Part shown: positions 25,140 to 34,660 of the stretch, in pieces
Layout of the letters: each line of letters starts with the position of its first letter
Position numbering within the stretch: position 1 is the first letter of the stretch
Assembly: GCF_000526995.1 (NCBI RefSeq)
Contig: NZ_AZUI01000001.1
Span: 1,426,001-1,490,000 of the forward strand
Source of the DNA: Lacrimispora indolis DSM 755
GTDB taxonomy: Bacteria > Bacillota > Clostridia > Lachnospirales > Lachnospiraceae
Reading direction: 5' to 3'
Length of the DNA stretch: 64,000 bases
Notes under the pieces: model-generated
What the model was told of the DNA's origin: nothing
The model's input: the letters and a program-made list of their open reading frames with translations, nothing else
Databases searched by the model: none
Made by a program: the position numbers and the translations under genes

Positions 25140-26114
25140 TCACGCACTGTCCCCGACTTCAAGCTTTGTTGGGAGATAAATTGTCATATTGTCTTTACGG
25201 CCTTCCTGGATCTGTTCCAGCAGAAGCTTGATCGCTGTCTGCCATACGATATCAGGAAACATCCGGACCTTAGTATAGGACGGCCATTTGGATTCCAGGG
25301 TCTCAATATCCTTATAGATGACCACTGCCACATCCTTTGGGACACGCAGGCCCGCATCCTGGAACGCTTCCAATGCGCCTTCCGCCACTTCTTCGCTTCC
25401 TAAGAGCACCGCTTCCGGCAGACGGCCTGATTCCACAGCCCGTTTTGCCTGCTCATAGCCGCTTTCCCTGCTGATATCGCCTATGTAAAAATTCTCTTCT
25501 TTGTAAAGGCCTCTCTGCATAAAAGCTGCCTGGATTCCTTCCAGCCTCCTGTAACCGATCTTTACCTGGCCTTCCTCATAAAGGCCTCCTATGTAGCCGA
25601 CGCTGCAGTATTTTTTCCGTTCCATGAGATAATCCAGCATTTCATGGATCCCCTTATTAAAATCCATAACAATGCTGTCGTACTCATAATCCTTTGGATC
25701 CGAATTAATGAATACAATAGAATAGCTCTGCATCCGCAAAAACTCCATCTCTTCCTCAGAAAAAACGCCGAAGGCCATGATACCGTCGTACTGTCCCGGC
25801 TTATTTTTATCCAGCCGTTCAAAACGCACATCATTTTTCCCTGACATGGATTTTACGATCACGTCCAGGGAGGAAAGCCTGATGTTGGTTCTGTCCTTCC
25901 GGATAATATGCCAGTCAGCCACTCCTATGACAATTCCTCTTTCTTTCTGCGTATGACGCCTCCTGGGTGGGACATATTTTAATTCGTGGGCAATTCTAAA
26001 TATCCTTTTTTTCACTTCCGGGCTCACCACAATGGTATCGTCCTGGTTCAAGACCCTTGACACCGTTGCAATGGATACATCCGCAAGCTGCGAAATTTCT
26101 TTTATTGTAGCCAT
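25140..26114 (-). CDS. LacI/GalR-family transcriptional regulator
   Basis: The 324-residue repressor has the N-terminal LacI HTH (TIKEISQLADVSIATVSRVLN, residues 3-23) followed by the hinge and a periplasmic-binding-protein-like effector domain. It is the first gene of the phn-type operon and probably its regulator. A LacI-family regulator is unusual for a phosphonate importer and suggests a sugar- or nucleoside-containing effector (inference). Confidence 0.9.
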   Translation of the reverse strand: MATIKEISQLADVSIATVSRVLNQDDTIVVSPEVKKRIFRIAHELKYVPPRRRHTQKERGIVIGVADWHIIRKDRTNIRLSSLDVIVKSMSGKNDVRFERLDKNKPGQYDGIMAFGVFSEEEMEFLRMQSYSIVFINSDPKDYEYDSIVMDFNKGIHEMLDYLMERKKYCSVGYIGGLYEEGQVKIGYRRLEGIQAAFMQRGLYKEENFYIGDISRESGYEQAKRAVESGRLPEAVLLGSEEVAEGALEAFQDAGLRVPKDVAVVIYKDIETLESKWPSYTKVRMFPDIVWQTAIKLLLEQIQEGRKDNMTIYLPTKLEVGDSA

Positions 26115-26141
26115 AATCTATATCCTCACCTTTCAATTTTC

Positions 26142-26170
26142 ATTATAATTGCAGTTTCTGCCACCGTCAA
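26142..26170 (-). promoter_or_regulatory. Promoter of lacI-phnDCEE-nucleotidase operon
   Basis: On the minus strand TTGACG and TATAAT are 17 bases apart, about 28 bases before the regulator's ATG. Confidence 0.7.
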
Positions 26171-26177
26171 TAAGCAA

Positions 26178-26191
26178 AGTAAAATTTTACT
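26178..26191. promoter_or_regulatory. 14-bp perfect palindrome, possible operator
   Basis: AGTAAAATTTTACT lies 7 bases upstream of the -35 box of the regulator operon. It lacks the central CG common in LacI operators. Confidence 0.35.
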
Positions 26192-26221
26192 AAATTTTTA
26201 CCATACTGTTACTATAAGTTT

Positions 26222-26279
26222 AAAAAAAGGATGTCCCAAACGTATATTTCAAAACAGCAAACATACTTGAGACATCCTC
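26222..26279 (-). terminator. Terminator of topB
   Basis: On the minus strand AGGATGTCTCAAGTAT pairs with an imperfect complement ending GGGACATCCT, then TTTTTTT. Confidence 0.75.
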
Positions 26280-26402
26280 TCCCTACACCCATATGGCCTT
26301 ACCCACAGGATCCATAACCTTATCCGGAATGCCGCTTGACCGGCAGCAGCAGACCCGGTTTCCTCTCCATGGCCTCTCATTATAAGGCCGGTATAAGGCT
26401 TT

Positions 26403-28619
26403 TTAAGGGACAGGCTTCTCCCCGTTTCCTCCCAGGTTCAGCTTTGCAAAGGCATCTGCAAAGGCTGAATTAATGGGTTGACTCCCTTCCTTTTTCTGTT
26501 CGTTCAAATACTTTGACACATCCCTTTTGGATACTCCGGCACCTTCCCTGGCACGCCTTTCTTTAAAGGAAGAGAGCTTTTCCTTATAGCCGCATTTGCA
26601 GATAAAGATCTGTCCATCCCCTTTTCCCTTAAGCTCCAGCTTCTTATGGCAGACCGGACATCTGGCATTGCTGGTCCTGGAGACCACCTCCCTGTGACCG
26701 CATTCCCGGTCCTGGCAAACAAGCATCTCACTGTTTTTCCCCTTTACTGCCAGCATCCGCTTTCCGCAGACCGGGCATTTGTGACTGGTTAAGTTGTCAT
26801 GGTTAAAGCTGCCTTCCCCTGACCTGATCTGATGGATCAATTCCCCGGAGTACTGCCTGATGTCCTTCATGAATGCGGCCCGCTTTAATTTTCCTCCTGC
26901 AATTTCAGATAATTTCATCTCCCATTGGGCGGTAAGCTCCGGTTTTTTTAAATCTTCTGGCACAAGGTTAAGGAGCTGCCTGGCCTTGGAGGTCAGATAA
27001 ATATCCTTCCCCCGCTTTTCTAAAAGAAAGCCGGAAAACAGCTTTTCAATGATATCCGCTCTTGTAGCCACGGTCCCAAGTCCCCCTGTTTCTCCCAAGG
27101 CCTTCGCCATGTCCTTGTCCTTTGTTTCCATATAAGAAACCGGATTTTCCATGGCAGTGAGAAGGGACGCTTCCTGAAACGGGGCCGGAGGCTTTGTTTT
27201 TCCTTCCGTCATGGTCACAGTCAGCCCTGTGATACGGTCCCCTTTTTTCATGGCAGGAAGATTCTGCTCCTTTAATTCCTGCTCTTCCTCTTCCTCATCC
27301 TGATTATCATAAACTTCCTTCCAGCCCTGGGCTTTCACGGTCTTTCCCCTGGCCGCAAGTGTCTCTCCACCTAAATCCAGGGTAATTTCCGTCTGTTCAT
27401 ATTCAAAGGGCGGATACAGTACAGCTAAAAATCTGCGGACCACCAGATCATAGATCTTCCGCTCATCAATAGTCATATGGTCCAGCTGGACAAACTGCTC
27501 TGTTGGAATGATGGCATGATGGTCCGTCACCTTCTTATCGTTTACAAAGGAAGGAGCTGCCTTGATTTTCTGGTTTGCCAGCCTTCCGGCCAGCTTCCGG
27601 TACGGCCCAACGCCGCAGGCTTCCAGCCTTTCCTTTATTGATGGAACAATATCCGAGCTTAAATACCTGGAATCCGTTCTGGGGTAAGTCAGGACCTTGT
27701 GGTTTTCATAGAGCCTCTGCATGATGTTCAAAGTCTCTTTTGCAGAATAGTTAAACCGGCGGTTGGCTTCCCTTTGAAGCTCTGTCAGATCATAAAGCTG
27801 AGGCGGATCCGTTTTCTTTGGAGCGCTTTTCACCTCAGTGATCACTCCTTCGCCTATTGCCTTCATATGATCAAAAAGGGCTTCCACCCGGTCCTTGTCA
27901 AAGGAACGGAAGCTTTTTGATTTCTCATCCCGCCAGGTAAAGGAAAGGGCCGGACTGGCACATTTGGCCGTTATCCCATAATAGGGCTTTGGAACAAAAT
28001 TTTTGATTTCTTCCTCCCGCCTTGCGATGATGGCAAGGGTGGGAGTCTGTACCCGGCCGCAGCTTAAGCTGGCATTGTACTTACAGGTCAGCGCCCTGGT
28101 GGCGTTGATGCCCACCAGCCAGTCCGCCTCGGCGCGGCACATGGCAGCATCGTATAAGTTGTCGTACTCATGACCGTTTTTTAATTTTGCAAATCCTTCT
28201 TTAATGGCTTTGTCTGTGACGGAAGAGATCCACAGCCTTTTTATTGGCTTTTTATTCCCTGCCTTCTCCAGGATCAGCCTGGCCACAAGCTCCCCCTCCC
28301 GTCCGGCATCGGTAGCAATGATGATTTCTCCCACATCTGCCCGGTGGATCTGGGCTTTTACCACCCGGTACTGCTTTCCGGTCTGTTTGATGACTTCCAG
28401 CCGGAACTGGTCCGGCATCATGGGAAGATCCTCCATTTTCCATTCCTTATATTTGGGATCGTAATCTTCCGGGTCAGCCAATGTGACCAGATGGCCCAGC
28501 CCCCAGGTAACCACATAAGTCTCCCCTTCTATTACTCCGTCATGATTTTTTGTACAATGAAGCACCCGGGCAATATCCCTGGCAACCGACGGCTTTTCTG
28601 CTATAATTAAAGATTTCAT
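26403..28619 (-). CDS. topB: DNA topoisomerase III (type IA)
   Basis: The 738-residue enzyme relaxes and decatenates DNA through a 5'-phosphotyrosine. It has the TOPRIM start MKSLIIAEKPSVARDIARVL, the DAGREGELVARLI motif, and the active-site Tyr in VLTYPRTDSRYLSS. Two C-terminal zinc-ribbon-like modules follow (CPVCGKRM...CQDRECGHRE and CPVCHKKLE...CKCGYKE). The length is typical for Firmicutes TopB. It is a single-gene unit with its own terminator. Confidence 0.95.
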   Translation of the reverse strand: MKSLIIAEKPSVARDIARVLHCTKNHDGVIEGETYVVTWGLGHLVTLADPEDYDPKYKEWKMEDLPMMPDQFRLEVIKQTGKQYRVVKAQIHRADVGEIIIATDAGREGELVARLILEKAGNKKPIKRLWISSVTDKAIKEGFAKLKNGHEYDNLYDAAMCRAEADWLVGINATRALTCKYNASLSCGRVQTPTLAIIARREEEIKNFVPKPYYGITAKCASPALSFTWRDEKSKSFRSFDKDRVEALFDHMKAIGEGVITEVKSAPKKTDPPQLYDLTELQREANRRFNYSAKETLNIMQRLYENHKVLTYPRTDSRYLSSDIVPSIKERLEACGVGPYRKLAGRLANQKIKAAPSFVNDKKVTDHHAIIPTEQFVQLDHMTIDERKIYDLVVRRFLAVLYPPFEYEQTEITLDLGGETLAARGKTVKAQGWKEVYDNQDEEEEEQELKEQNLPAMKKGDRITGLTVTMTEGKTKPPAPFQEASLLTAMENPVSYMETKDKDMAKALGETGGLGTVATRADIIEKLFSGFLLEKRGKDIYLTSKARQLLNLVPEDLKKPELTAQWEMKLSEIAGGKLKRAAFMKDIRQYSGELIHQIRSGEGSFNHDNLTSHKCPVCGKRMLAVKGKNSEMLVCQDRECGHREVVSRTSNARCPVCHKKLELKGKGDGQIFICKCGYKEKLSSFKERRAREGAGVSKRDVSKYLNEQKKEGSQPINSAFADAFAKLNLGGNGEKPVP

Positions 28620-28725
28620 TTCATTCCTCCAAACTCAACTCTCACCCAATTATAGCGTATTGTCCTGGTTATTACAACTTTTACCTTGTATCCGGACCTT
28701 TTTATTTTCCAGTTAGATTCACATC

Positions 28726-28768
28726 AAAAAAGCCGGCCCTGTCATGCGGTAACAGGAGCGGCTTTTTT
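28726..28768. terminator. Bidirectional terminator upstream of topB
   Basis: AAAAAAGCCGGCCCTGTCA pairs with TAACAGGAGCGGCTTTTTT. On the minus strand it would end the glycan operon transcript. The rest of 28620-28925 holds no gene. Confidence 0.75.
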
Positions 28769-28845
28769 GCAGGAGTCATGATCCTTCACGGGTCAAATGA
28801 AGGATACAATCAGAGGGTTAGTCTGATGTTAGAATATTCACACGG

Positions 28846-28863
28846 AGTTAGTTTAAACTAACT
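28846..28863. promoter_or_regulatory. 18-bp perfect palindrome
   Basis: AGTTAGTTTAAACTAACT lies between the GH2 stop and topB. It may be an operator for topB or part of the operon's 3' end; no partner site is seen. Confidence 0.35.
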
Positions 28864-28925
28864 ATAGTTATAATACCACAAACCCGCTTAAAATACAAGG
28901 TTTTTTTTGAGAGTATTTCTCATTT

Positions 28926-30617
28926 TCAAGCTCCAGACCTTTCCTTATAATCCGGATAGGAATGAAACAGGCCTTTGACCACATCATAGGACATCTTCCT
29001 TCTGCGGAACTCATCAACGATCCCCTTATTGTTCATGGTTCTGGGCCTGCTGCCGAACCATTCATCACTGACCCGGACATCGCAGAATTGCCAGATATAA
29101 ATACCGCAGATCTCACGGTGATCCAATACTGCCCGGATCTGGTTCTCCAATGCTTTGGCCTGGTATTCCTCAGACCACTTGCACATGGTCTGGGACCGAT
29201 ATCCGTAAATTGCACCTGCTCCGATCTCAGTCACAAGAAACGGCTTGTCTCTGCCTTGGCTCTCAGCCTGGACCCAATGGTAAATATCCTCCACATAATC
29301 TCCTACAGGCGTATCATGGTACCACTCCGGGTATAAGTTGTAGGATACGATTTCAGGAAGTCCCAGACAGATATCTGTTTTAAATTTACAGCTGGCAGAG
29401 GATCTTGGCCGTGTATCATCCAGGCTTTTGATCAAATCATACTGCTTTTTATAACAGTCATAGCCATATTCCGTGTCACTGGCGCATTCATTTAAGATTC
29501 CCCATATGATAACGGACGGATGGTTTATATGGGCGGTGATCATTTCTTCAATACAGCGTTCCGCCTGTTCCTCAAAGTTGGGATTTTTCATCTGCTCCAA
29601 AGTCAGCCCTCTGGCATGATTTTCTTCCCATACGAGAATTCCCTGTTCATCACATAAATCCAGAAAAAGCTCATCATTGGGATAATGGGAGGTACGGATG
29701 GAATTGGCGCCCAAATCCCTGGCGATCAGCAGATCCTGCTGCATTGCGGAAAAAGGAAGGGCACAGGCGAACATGGGATGATCTTCATGGCGGCAGAAGC
29801 CCTTGATGAGAAGCTTCCTGCCATTAAGAAGGATATCCTTTCCTTCTGTTTTGATCTCCCGGTACCCGATCCGGTCGATCAAATCGTCAATTTCCCTCCC
29901 ATTTTCCGTAAGGATCCCGCGGATCTCATAAAGCCTGGGATTTTCCATCTCCCAGGTTTCCACCTCCCCGGGGAAAATATCAGCCTCAACCAGTCTTTCC
30001 TCTTCCGGACCAATGACGGCCTCATCAATCACAACACGCCTTCCATTGAGCTGGATTATGAGTCCATACCCTTTTTCTTCCGCTGATAAATTTTTTATTT
30101 TTACCAATACTTTTGTATTCCAGCCCTCTTCCAGCCGGACAGGAACTGCATGAATAAACTCAATAAAAGCATCTTCCAGAGTTTCCAATACAACTCCTCT
30201 GCTGATCCCTCCATAGCTCATATAATCATTGGGCACGTGCAGAGCACTGTTTTCATGGAAGGAATTATCCGCATACACCTCCAATAAATGATCCCCTTTG
30301 GAGACATTTTTTACGATAAAAGAAAAGGGAGTATAAGCATTATAATGCTCACCGATTACCCTTCCATCCAGGCATACCCTTGCGGTATGGCTCACACCTT
30401 TAAATACCAGCCTGATGTTGCCTTCTGCCTCCATGGTTCTTGAAAAGAGCCCTGTTCCCCGGTAATTTGATAAATCCGGAACCGTCTCCCAGCAGCAGGG
30501 AACAGCTACGCTGTATTTTTCATCTTTATGTTCCCCTGCACACGGGGATAAATTCCACAAGCTGCCGCTTAGCTCCCTGGTTTCCCTGATTTTATTGGTT
30601 TGAAATGTTCTGATCAT
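28926..30617 (-). CDS. Glycoside hydrolase family 2 (beta-glucuronidase-like)
   Basis: The 563-residue cytoplasmic enzyme has the GH2 order: N-terminal jelly roll, immunoglobulin-like domain, TIM barrel. In the barrel are the acid/base Glu in IIWGILNECAS and the probable nucleophile in FLVTEIGAGA. LIKGFCRHEDHP and SIRTSHYPNDELFLDLCDE resemble beta-glucuronidases. The size (about 560-600) also fits glucuronidase better than the ~1000-residue beta-galactosidases. It is the last gene of an operon with a GH88 unsaturated-uronyl hydrolase, which supports a uronic-acid substrate. Exact specificity is unproven. Confidence 0.85.
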   Translation of the reverse strand: MIRTFQTNKIRETRELSGSLWNLSPCAGEHKDEKYSVAVPCCWETVPDLSNYRGTGLFSRTMEAEGNIRLVFKGVSHTARVCLDGRVIGEHYNAYTPFSFIVKNVSKGDHLLEVYADNSFHENSALHVPNDYMSYGGISRGVVLETLEDAFIEFIHAVPVRLEEGWNTKVLVKIKNLSAEEKGYGLIIQLNGRRVVIDEAVIGPEEERLVEADIFPGEVETWEMENPRLYEIRGILTENGREIDDLIDRIGYREIKTEGKDILLNGRKLLIKGFCRHEDHPMFACALPFSAMQQDLLIARDLGANSIRTSHYPNDELFLDLCDEQGILVWEENHARGLTLEQMKNPNFEEQAERCIEEMITAHINHPSVIIWGILNECASDTEYGYDCYKKQYDLIKSLDDTRPRSSASCKFKTDICLGLPEIVSYNLYPEWYHDTPVGDYVEDIYHWVQAESQGRDKPFLVTEIGAGAIYGYRSQTMCKWSEEYQAKALENQIRAVLDHREICGIYIWQFCDVRVSDEWFGSRPRTMNNKGIVDEFRRRKMSYDVVKGLFHSYPDYKERSGA

Positions 30618-30656
30618 TTATTTCCCTCTGTCTTATCTCAGACTTAAATCTTCCTG

Positions 30657-31520
30657 CTATTCTATGGTTTCAACAAGTCTTTTCATATAATTAATATCAC
30701 TTTTCAGCTTTTCTTCTGAACTGTCTGCAGAAGAAAAGTCCTCAAATGTGATAAATCCGTCATAGCCAACCTCTTTCAGAGCCCGGAAACACCTTTCAAA
30801 GTCTGCATGCCCCTCTGCAAACGGAGCCCAGGTGGGAAGATATTTTTCTTTTCCATCCACAGGTTCCTTCACCCATTTGGCATTTTTTACGTGGATCTGA
30901 TCCAGATACGGTCCTAAAATTTCAAAAGCCATCTTGTATTCTTCAAAGCCTTCATAGATCACATTTCCTGTATCATAGATCACGCCGATATAATTGGGAT
31001 CAAACTGTGAGGCCAGACGGTACGCCGCGCTTGCAGACGGGGTAATGGTTCTCATATGCATTTCAAAAGCAGCCTTAACGCCGTGCTTTTTTGCCAGCTC
31101 CTCAACCTGCTTAAATCCTGCTGTTGCCTCTTCAAATAATTCGCCGTAAGTCCGTTTCCCGTCATAGGAAGGGGCATTGACCCTGATCCGTCCGCAGCCC
31201 ATGGCCTTTGCCGCTGCCATACACCGTTCAATCCTGTCTCCGCTGTCCGAACATTTTAAATAGGTGGCCAGGGCATGAATGCAGATTCCGTACCGGTCGG
31301 TGAGAGCCTTTATTTCCTCCGCCTTTTTATCAATGGTTTCAATATCAATGGTGCAAAGATTGTTTCTCCAGTAAGAGGGCTCTTCCTTTAAGATTTCAGG
31401 ATCATCAGGAATATCTGTTACCCTCCAGTCCACTCCGTCATACCCCAATTCTTTCATCTTTGATAATGCCTGTTCCGGCGTCATATCCGGCACACTTACT
31501 GTAAATAGTGAATATTTCAT
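30657..31520 (-). CDS. Sugar phosphate isomerase/epimerase (xylose isomerase-like TIM barrel)
   Basis: The 287-residue AP-endonuclease-2-fold protein has GYDGVDWRV near the N-terminus, a metal-site Glu in AAFEMHMRT, IGVIYDTGNV, and GYDGFITFEDF near the end. Relatives isomerise or epimerise keto-sugars. The frame extends upstream to 31574 inside the permease gene, but AAAGGAGA lies just before the ATG at 31520, which I take as the start. It sits between the importer and the GH2 gene, consistent with processing a released monosaccharide. Confidence 0.83.
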   Translation of the reverse strand: MKYSLFTVSVPDMTPEQALSKMKELGYDGVDWRVTDIPDDPEILKEEPSYWRNNLCTIDIETIDKKAEEIKALTDRYGICIHALATYLKCSDSGDRIERCMAAAKAMGCGRIRVNAPSYDGKRTYGELFEEATAGFKQVEELAKKHGVKAAFEMHMRTITPSASAAYRLASQFDPNYIGVIYDTGNVIYEGFEEYKMAFEILGPYLDQIHVKNAKWVKEPVDGKEKYLPTWAPFAEGHADFERCFRALKEVGYDGFITFEDFSSADSSEEKLKSDINYMKRLVETIE

Positions 31521-31536
31521 TGTCTCTCCTTTCTCA

Positions 31537-32382
31537 TTACCCTTTGATACCGGAGCTTGCGACCCCTTCCACAAAATATCTCTGCAGGAATACGAAGAGG
31601 ATCAGCACCGGTATCAGCGCTACTGTGGCTGCTGCCATGATCTGTGCATAGTTAGAGGAATACTGGGTATTAAACATCCGCAGCATCAGCTGTATGGTTT
31701 TATTTTTCTGGGACGACAGATAAATAAGGGGGCCCATAAAATCATTCCATTCAAAGGTAAAAGAGGTTATGCAAAGGGTTGCCACTGCAGGCCTTGATAA
31801 GGGAAGCATCAGCTTTGCCCATATGCCGTACTCACTTAACCCGTCAATTCTGGCTGCCTCTAACAGTTCCCCCGGAATGCCGATAAAAAACTGTCTCATG
31901 AGGAATACCCCCATAGCAGTAAACGCATGCATCAGGATTATCCCAAGATGGCTGTCCGTCAGCCCTAACCATGTCATAAGCTTATACTGGGGAACCATAT
32001 AAACCTGCCAGGGAATGGATATGGTCATTACATACAGCATAAACAGCGTATCCCTTCCCTTAAATTCCAGCTTCGCAAAGGCGTAGGCTGCAAAGCTGGA
32101 GGTAATAATCTGAAGGACCGTAGTAAACAGCGTTAACTTGGCTGTATTTAAGAAACCGGTCAAAAGCGGGACCTTTTTCCATATCTCCAGATAGTTTCCC
32201 CATTGGGGTTTAGGGGGCAGCCATACAATGGGAAACGAAAACACATCTTTCTCCAGCTTTAAGGATGCGGATATCATCCATGCAAAGGGGATCAGCATAA
32301 CAACCGCCATCAGAATAAGAGCGGCATAAATAAACACGTTCTTGCCTCCGGAGGCAATTACTTTCATTTGATTCCTGCTCAT
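31537..32382 (-). CDS. Carbohydrate ABC transporter permease (MalG/CUT1 type)
   Basis: The 281-residue, six-helix protein has the EAA loop LLEAARIDGLSEYGIWAKLMLPLSRP (key residues E-A-A-x-I-D-G). It ends in VEGVASSGIKG, typical of MalG-like permeases of oligosaccharide importers. It lies 12 bases after the partner permease. Confidence 0.92.
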   Translation of the reverse strand: MSRNQMKVIASGGKNVFIYAALILMAVVMLIPFAWMISASLKLEKDVFSFPIVWLPPKPQWGNYLEIWKKVPLLTGFLNTAKLTLFTTVLQIITSSFAAYAFAKLEFKGRDTLFMLYVMTISIPWQVYMVPQYKLMTWLGLTDSHLGIILMHAFTAMGVFLMRQFFIGIPGELLEAARIDGLSEYGIWAKLMLPLSRPAVATLCITSFTFEWNDFMGPLIYLSSQKNKTIQLMLRMFNTQYSSNYAQIMAAATVALIPVLILFVFLQRYFVEGVASSGIKG

Positions 32383-32394
32383 AAAACTGCCTCC

Positions 32395-33309
32395 TTACAG
32401 ATAGCTTGTGAATTTCTTTTCACCCTTAAACTGGATGAGAGTTACCATCATGATAATTCCCAACAATACCATGGCCACCGCACTGGCATAGCCGAATTTT
32501 GAGCTGATGAATGCACTGTTATAAATGTGGTAGGCCAGTACCTTGGTCGCCTCCCCAGGGCCTCCCTGGGTTGTGATATACATGGTATCATAGGATTTAA
32601 AGGTGGATACCATAAGCATCATCAGAATGAAAAAGGTGGTGGGAGTCACACTTGGCCAGGTAATATGTAAAAACTGTTTCCATTGATTGGCTCCGTCTAA
32701 AGACGCCGCTTCATACAATTCTCCTGAAACTCCCTGGAGAGCCGCTAAATAAACCACCATATAATAACCCATGCTTTTCCAGACTGTAAGGCCGATGATG
32801 GTGGGCAGGGCCCACTTCGTGGAAGCTGCCCACCTGGGAGGGTTTAACATCCCTAAAGCCATGAGAATGCTGTTAACAGGACCCCGGTCCGGATTAAACA
32901 GGGCCATCCATACAACGGCTACTGCCACAAGAGACGCCACATAGGGAAAGAAAAGAACGGAACGGAAAAATACGCGTCCTTTTAACTCCTTGTTCATCAA
33001 TATCGCCAGAGACAATGCAAATACCATGGTAACAGGCACAGTTACCAGAGTATAACACAGTGTGTTTTTCAGTGCAATCCAGAAGCTTGAATCTTTTGTA
33101 AACATTGTTATAAAATTTTTTAATCCCACAAATCGGATAGGATTGCCCGAATCCCACTCACAAAAGCTTAAAAGCAGTGAGAATACAATAGGTATTAATG
33201 TGAAAATAAAAAAACCGATCAAATTGGGAAGAATAAAAGAGTATGCCACCAAAGTCTTCTTTCTGGCCAGCGGCTTTTTGTTTTTTTTCGGATCATGTTC
33301 CTTTCTCAC
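32395..33309 (-). CDS. Carbohydrate ABC transporter permease (MalF/CUT1 type)
   Basis: The 304-residue, six-helix protein has the EAA loop LYEAASLDGANQWKQFLHI. An ATG at 33399 would overlap the binding-protein gene by over 50 bases. AAAGGAGG stands 5-6 bases before a GTG at 33309, so I take GTG as the start. The protein then begins VRKEHDPKKNKKP before the first helix. No ATPase is in this operon, so it probably shares an MsmX-type ATPase encoded elsewhere. Confidence 0.88.
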   Translation of the reverse strand: MRKEHDPKKNKKPLARKKTLVAYSFILPNLIGFFIFTLIPIVFSLLLSFCEWDSGNPIRFVGLKNFITMFTKDSSFWIALKNTLCYTLVTVPVTMVFALSLAILMNKELKGRVFFRSVLFFPYVASLVAVAVVWMALFNPDRGPVNSILMALGMLNPPRWAASTKWALPTIIGLTVWKSMGYYMVVYLAALQGVSGELYEAASLDGANQWKQFLHITWPSVTPTTFFILMMLMVSTFKSYDTMYITTQGGPGEATKVLAYHIYNSAFISSKFGYASAVAMVLLGIIMMVTLIQFKGEKKFTSYL

Positions 33310-33346
33310 AGATTCCTCCTTTCCCAGGCCGGCACTTTCCGGCTGT

Positions 33347-34633
33347 TTACTGTTTTTCTGCTTCTGAAACTCTGTCATAAAGCTGTTTAAGCCCCTCATC
33401 CACAGTAACGCTCTTGGTCATGATTGCGCTGTGCTGTTCCTGTAAAATATTATCAATTTCCTTTGTCAGCCTGTCCATGCGCTGCTCTACCATATATTTA
33501 TCAACATCAATGTATTCCGACAGTTTTTCAGGCGCATTGGGATATGTCTCATGCATGGAATCAAAGATCCCGCTGATCTTTTCAGAGTTGTAGCCCGGTA
33601 CGATTCCTGTCTGGGCAAGAAGCTCCGCTCCTTCCTCTCCGCATACGCTGGTGATGAATTTCCATGCCTCTTGCGGATGTTTTGCATAGGCACCGATGGC
33701 AACAGGAGTCACTCCTCCAATGGCATTGGTATTGCCGATCCCATCTACATTGGGTATGCTGCAGCAGCCCCAGTTAAAATCCTTTACATTTTCAAGACAC
33801 ATGTTGATGAACCAGGAACCGATCTGAAGCATGGCTGTCTGCTGGTTGTAAAACACACCGGAATAATGGATATTGGAAGCCTTGAGCGCGCCGTAATCCT
33901 GAACAACTCCTTCATCCTGCATGGCTAATATTTCTTCATAATACGGTTTTAAGTTTTGATAACTTTCTTTATCCAGCTGATCAAATGCTTCGATTCGTCG
34001 TGCGTAATTATAAACATTACTGGGCCATGTATGTACGTGGGCTCCGTATACCTTTTCATTCCCGCTTCCGCTTGTCATTTCAGCTGCCAGTTCATGATAT
34101 TCCTTCATGGTCATTCCATCCTGTGGATAGGGGACTCCAGCCTTATCAAAAAGGTCTTTGTTGTAGAATATCATGTTATTGTCTTTTCTGAATGGAACCC
34201 CATAGGTTTTTCCATCCAGCTGCAGCTGGTCAATCAAACCTAAATAATGATCTTTGCTGAAGGAATCGTCCTGTGCCATGAAATCATCTAAAGCAAGCAC
34301 ATGGCCCTGTAAGATCAGGGCGCTTAATGCCGGAGTTCCCTTTGTAAACACAACATCAAAATCCTGCTTTCCTCCAAGCTGCGTGGTAATGGTGTTATCA
34401 TACTCATCTGCGGAAAACTCCACCGGCTCTACTGTAATGTCAGGGTTCTTTTCCATAAACGCATCAAACATAGTCTTATAATACTTGGTATTGGAATAAT
34501 CCCAAAGAGCCACTTTAATGGTCACCTTTTCATTGCCTCCGGATTTTCCTGCGGACTGGCTGCTGCATCCCGTGATCCCCCCGGCTGCCATGATCATTGC
34601 CATGAAACCTGCTAATAACTGTTTCCTTTTCAT
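33347..34633 (-). CDS. Extracellular sugar-binding lipoprotein (family 1 SBP)
   Basis: The 428-residue protein has a signal peptide with lipobox GITGCSS (Cys about 23). The family-1 fold follows (TIKVALWDYSNTKYYKTMFDAF, YGVPFRKDNNMIFYNKDLFDKAG and GGVTPVAIGAYAKHPQEAWKFI). It captures the oligosaccharide for the two CUT1 permeases downstream. The operon's enzymes point to uronate-containing oligosaccharides. Confidence 0.92.
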   Translation of the reverse strand: MKRKQLLAGFMAMIMAAGGITGCSSQSAGKSGGNEKVTIKVALWDYSNTKYYKTMFDAFMEKNPDITVEPVEFSADEYDNTITTQLGGKQDFDVVFTKGTPALSALILQGHVLALDDFMAQDDSFSKDHYLGLIDQLQLDGKTYGVPFRKDNNMIFYNKDLFDKAGVPYPQDGMTMKEYHELAAEMTSGSGNEKVYGAHVHTWPSNVYNYARRIEAFDQLDKESYQNLKPYYEEILAMQDEGVVQDYGALKASNIHYSGVFYNQQTAMLQIGSWFINMCLENVKDFNWGCCSIPNVDGIGNTNAIGGVTPVAIGAYAKHPQEAWKFITSVCGEEGAELLAQTGIVPGYNSEKISGIFDSMHETYPNAPEKLSEYIDVDKYMVEQRMDRLTKEIDNILQEQHSAIMTKSVTVDEGLKQLYDRVSEAEKQ

Positions 34634-34660
34634 ATTTTTCCTCCTGTTCCCTTCTTTTTA

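Noticed and set aside
28926-30617. Beta-galactosidase (lacZ)
   Set aside because: The protein is far shorter than LacZ and its neighbours are uronate enzymes; beta-glucuronidase-like is better supported.
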